From the NCBI GenBank assembly GCA_902796975.1, contig CADBRF010000040.1, positions 1-7,408 on the forward strand: a stretch of 7,408 nt of DNA, in the 5' to 3' direction. The notes under the pieces are model-generated. The model did no database searches, was not told the origin of the DNA, and saw only the letters and a list, made by a program, of their open reading frames with translations. Position 1 is the stretch's first letter. The number at the start of each line of letters is the position of its first letter. Positions 6,754 to 7,408 of this stretch are shown here, one piece after another. Position numbers and translations under genes: made by a program. This DNA is from an uncultured Coriobacteriaceae bacterium. Lineage in GTDB: Bacteria > Actinomycetota > Coriobacteriia > Coriobacteriales > QAMH01.

Positions 6754-7251
6754 ATGGCAAAAGAGAACAGCTTCGATGTCGTGTCGGAAGTCGACATGCA
6801 GGAAATCGAGAATGCCTACAATAATGCACGCAAAGCGCTTACCCAGCGCTACGATCTCAAGGATTCCGGGTCCTCTATCGAGTTCGACAAGAACGCTGGA
6901 ACGCTCACAGTTCAAGCTCCAAGCGAGTTCGTGAGCGGACAGGTTATCGATATCATCAATACCCATCTGGTCAAGCGTAAGGTGGAACTTTCCTCGGTGA
7001 ACTGGGGGAATCCTGTCAACGCTTCTGGTGGTACGGTCCGACGCGTGGGCACAATCATCCAGGGCATCGACATGGATACCCTAAAGAAGATGAGCAAGGA
7101 TATCCGCGGCGAGAAATTCAAGGTCAAAGCCCAGATTGAAGGCAACAAGCTCCGCGTATCCGGCGCGAAGCGCGATATCCTGCAAGAGGTCATCGCATTC
7201 CTCCGTGACAAGGATTACGGGCTGCCTCTACAGTTCACCAACTATCGCTAG
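6754..7251 (+). CDS. yajQ: YajQ family nucleotide-binding protein
   Basis: This cytoplasmic protein has 165 residues, close to the family norm of about 163. It begins with the signature SFDVVSEVDMQE (6-17) and RYDLK (32-36), continues with VKRKVE (73-78) and KVKAQIEGNKLRVSG (123-137), and ends in LQFTNYR. The family folds as two ferredoxin-like halves. Members have been reported to bind nucleotides or RNA, and one from Xanthomonas binds cyclic di-GMP and acts with a transcription regulator. Which ligand applies here cannot be told from the sequence. The start is fixed by the AGGAGG just upstream. The stop is 23 bases before rimO, so the two are probably co-transcribed. Family identity is secure; the biological role is open. 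Confidence 0.95.
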   Translation: MAKENSFDVVSEVDMQEIENAYNNARKALTQRYDLKDSGSSIEFDKNAGTLTVQAPSEFVSGQVIDIINTHLVKRKVELSSVNWGNPVNASGGTVRRVGTIIQGIDMDTLKKMSKDIRGEKFKVKAQIEGNKLRVSGAKRDILQEVIAFLRDKDYGLPLQFTNYR

Positions 7252-7262
7252 AGCTTTTTTGG

Positions 7263-7267
7263 AAGGA
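7263..7267 (+). promoter_or_regulatory. Shine-Dalgarno for rimO
   Basis: AAGGA lies seven bases before the GTG at 7275 and decides that start. The six T's at 7255-7260 just upstream have no stem before them. Confidence 0.65.
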
Positions 7268-7274
7268 AATATCT

Positions 7275-7408
7275 GTGAGTTCCACTGACATCGCATTTGT
7301 CACGCTTGGTTGCGCGAAAAACGAGGTCGATACCGACAAGATGGCCACGAGGCTCATTCGCGCGGGCTTCACTATCGTCGATGACCCTGCTGCAGCGTCC
7401 CTTGTCAT
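7275..7408 (+). CDS. rimO: Ribosomal protein S12 methylthiotransferase RimO, 3' end missing
   Basis: RimO is a radical-SAM enzyme that adds a methylthio group to a conserved aspartate of ribosomal protein S12. Only 44 codons and two bases lie in the window. The GTG start gives SSTDIAFVTLGCAKNEVDTDKM, in which LGCAKN with Cys13 and the following VD form the first cluster-binding motif of the N-terminal UPF0004 domain; Cys13 would bind the auxiliary iron-sulfur cluster. FTIVDDPAAASLV continues in register with the family pattern. MiaB and MtaB, the related tRNA methylthiotransferases, share this domain, but LGCAKNxVD at the extreme N-terminus and the neighbourhood favour RimO. The radical-SAM CxxxCxxC and TRAM domains would lie beyond the window. 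Confidence 0.9.
   Translation, partial: MSSTDIAFVTLGCAKNEVDTDKMATRLIRAGFTIVDDPAAASLV

Noticed and set aside
7255..7260. Run of six T's after yajQ as a terminator
   Set aside because: No stem precedes it, and rimO begins 15 bases later with its own ribosome-binding site.

Overview
The window is a co-directional, gene-dense chromosomal segment with every gene on the + strand. By eye the G+C content is moderately high. The order is dapA (5' end missing), RNase J, ftsK, a RodZ-like membrane helix-turn-helix protein, yajQ, rimO (3' end missing). This order, with dapA-rnj-ftsK followed by a RodZ-type gene and rimO, fits an actinobacterial (Actinomycetota) chromosome. The lysine- and arginine-rich N-terminal extension on RNase J, the frequent GTG starts and the moderate rather than extreme G+C point towards the Coriobacteriia branch. 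That placement is inferred from synteny and composition and was not tested by a search.

Region by region: bases 1-712 hold the last 236 codons of 4-hydroxy-tetrahydrodipicolinate synthase (lysine and diaminopimelate pathway). A 48-base gap with a strong Shine-Dalgarno and a possible hairpin leads into rnj (about 761-2521). A 50-base gap (2522-2571) contains a perfect 12-base palindrome next to a -10-like hexamer. It is followed by ftsK (2572-5094), a membrane DNA translocase of 840 residues. The RodZ-like gene starts on the base after the ftsK stop (5095-6684) and is probably translationally coupled to it. A 69-base gap precedes yajQ (6754-7251), and rimO begins at 7275 and runs off the window. 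No gap exceeds 70 bases, and no tRNA, rRNA, mobile element or CRISPR array is visible.

Functionally this is a housekeeping cluster: cell-wall precursor and lysine synthesis, mRNA turnover, chromosome segregation at the septum, a probable envelope or cytoskeleton-linked membrane protein, a nucleotide-binding YajQ protein and modification of ribosomal protein S12. In related bacteria the segment is commonly followed by pgsA, cinA and recA, which would be expected just downstream.

I found no convincing new defence, mobile or biosynthetic system. The parts most worth a second look are local. They are the RodZ-like protein, which has a protein-level SASGR repeat and lacks the aromatic residues used by known RodZ proteins to touch MreB; a 9-bp inverted repeat inside ftsK exactly at the linker between motor and DNA-reading domains; the palindrome in front of ftsK; and a hairpin that places the rnj Shine-Dalgarno in its loop.
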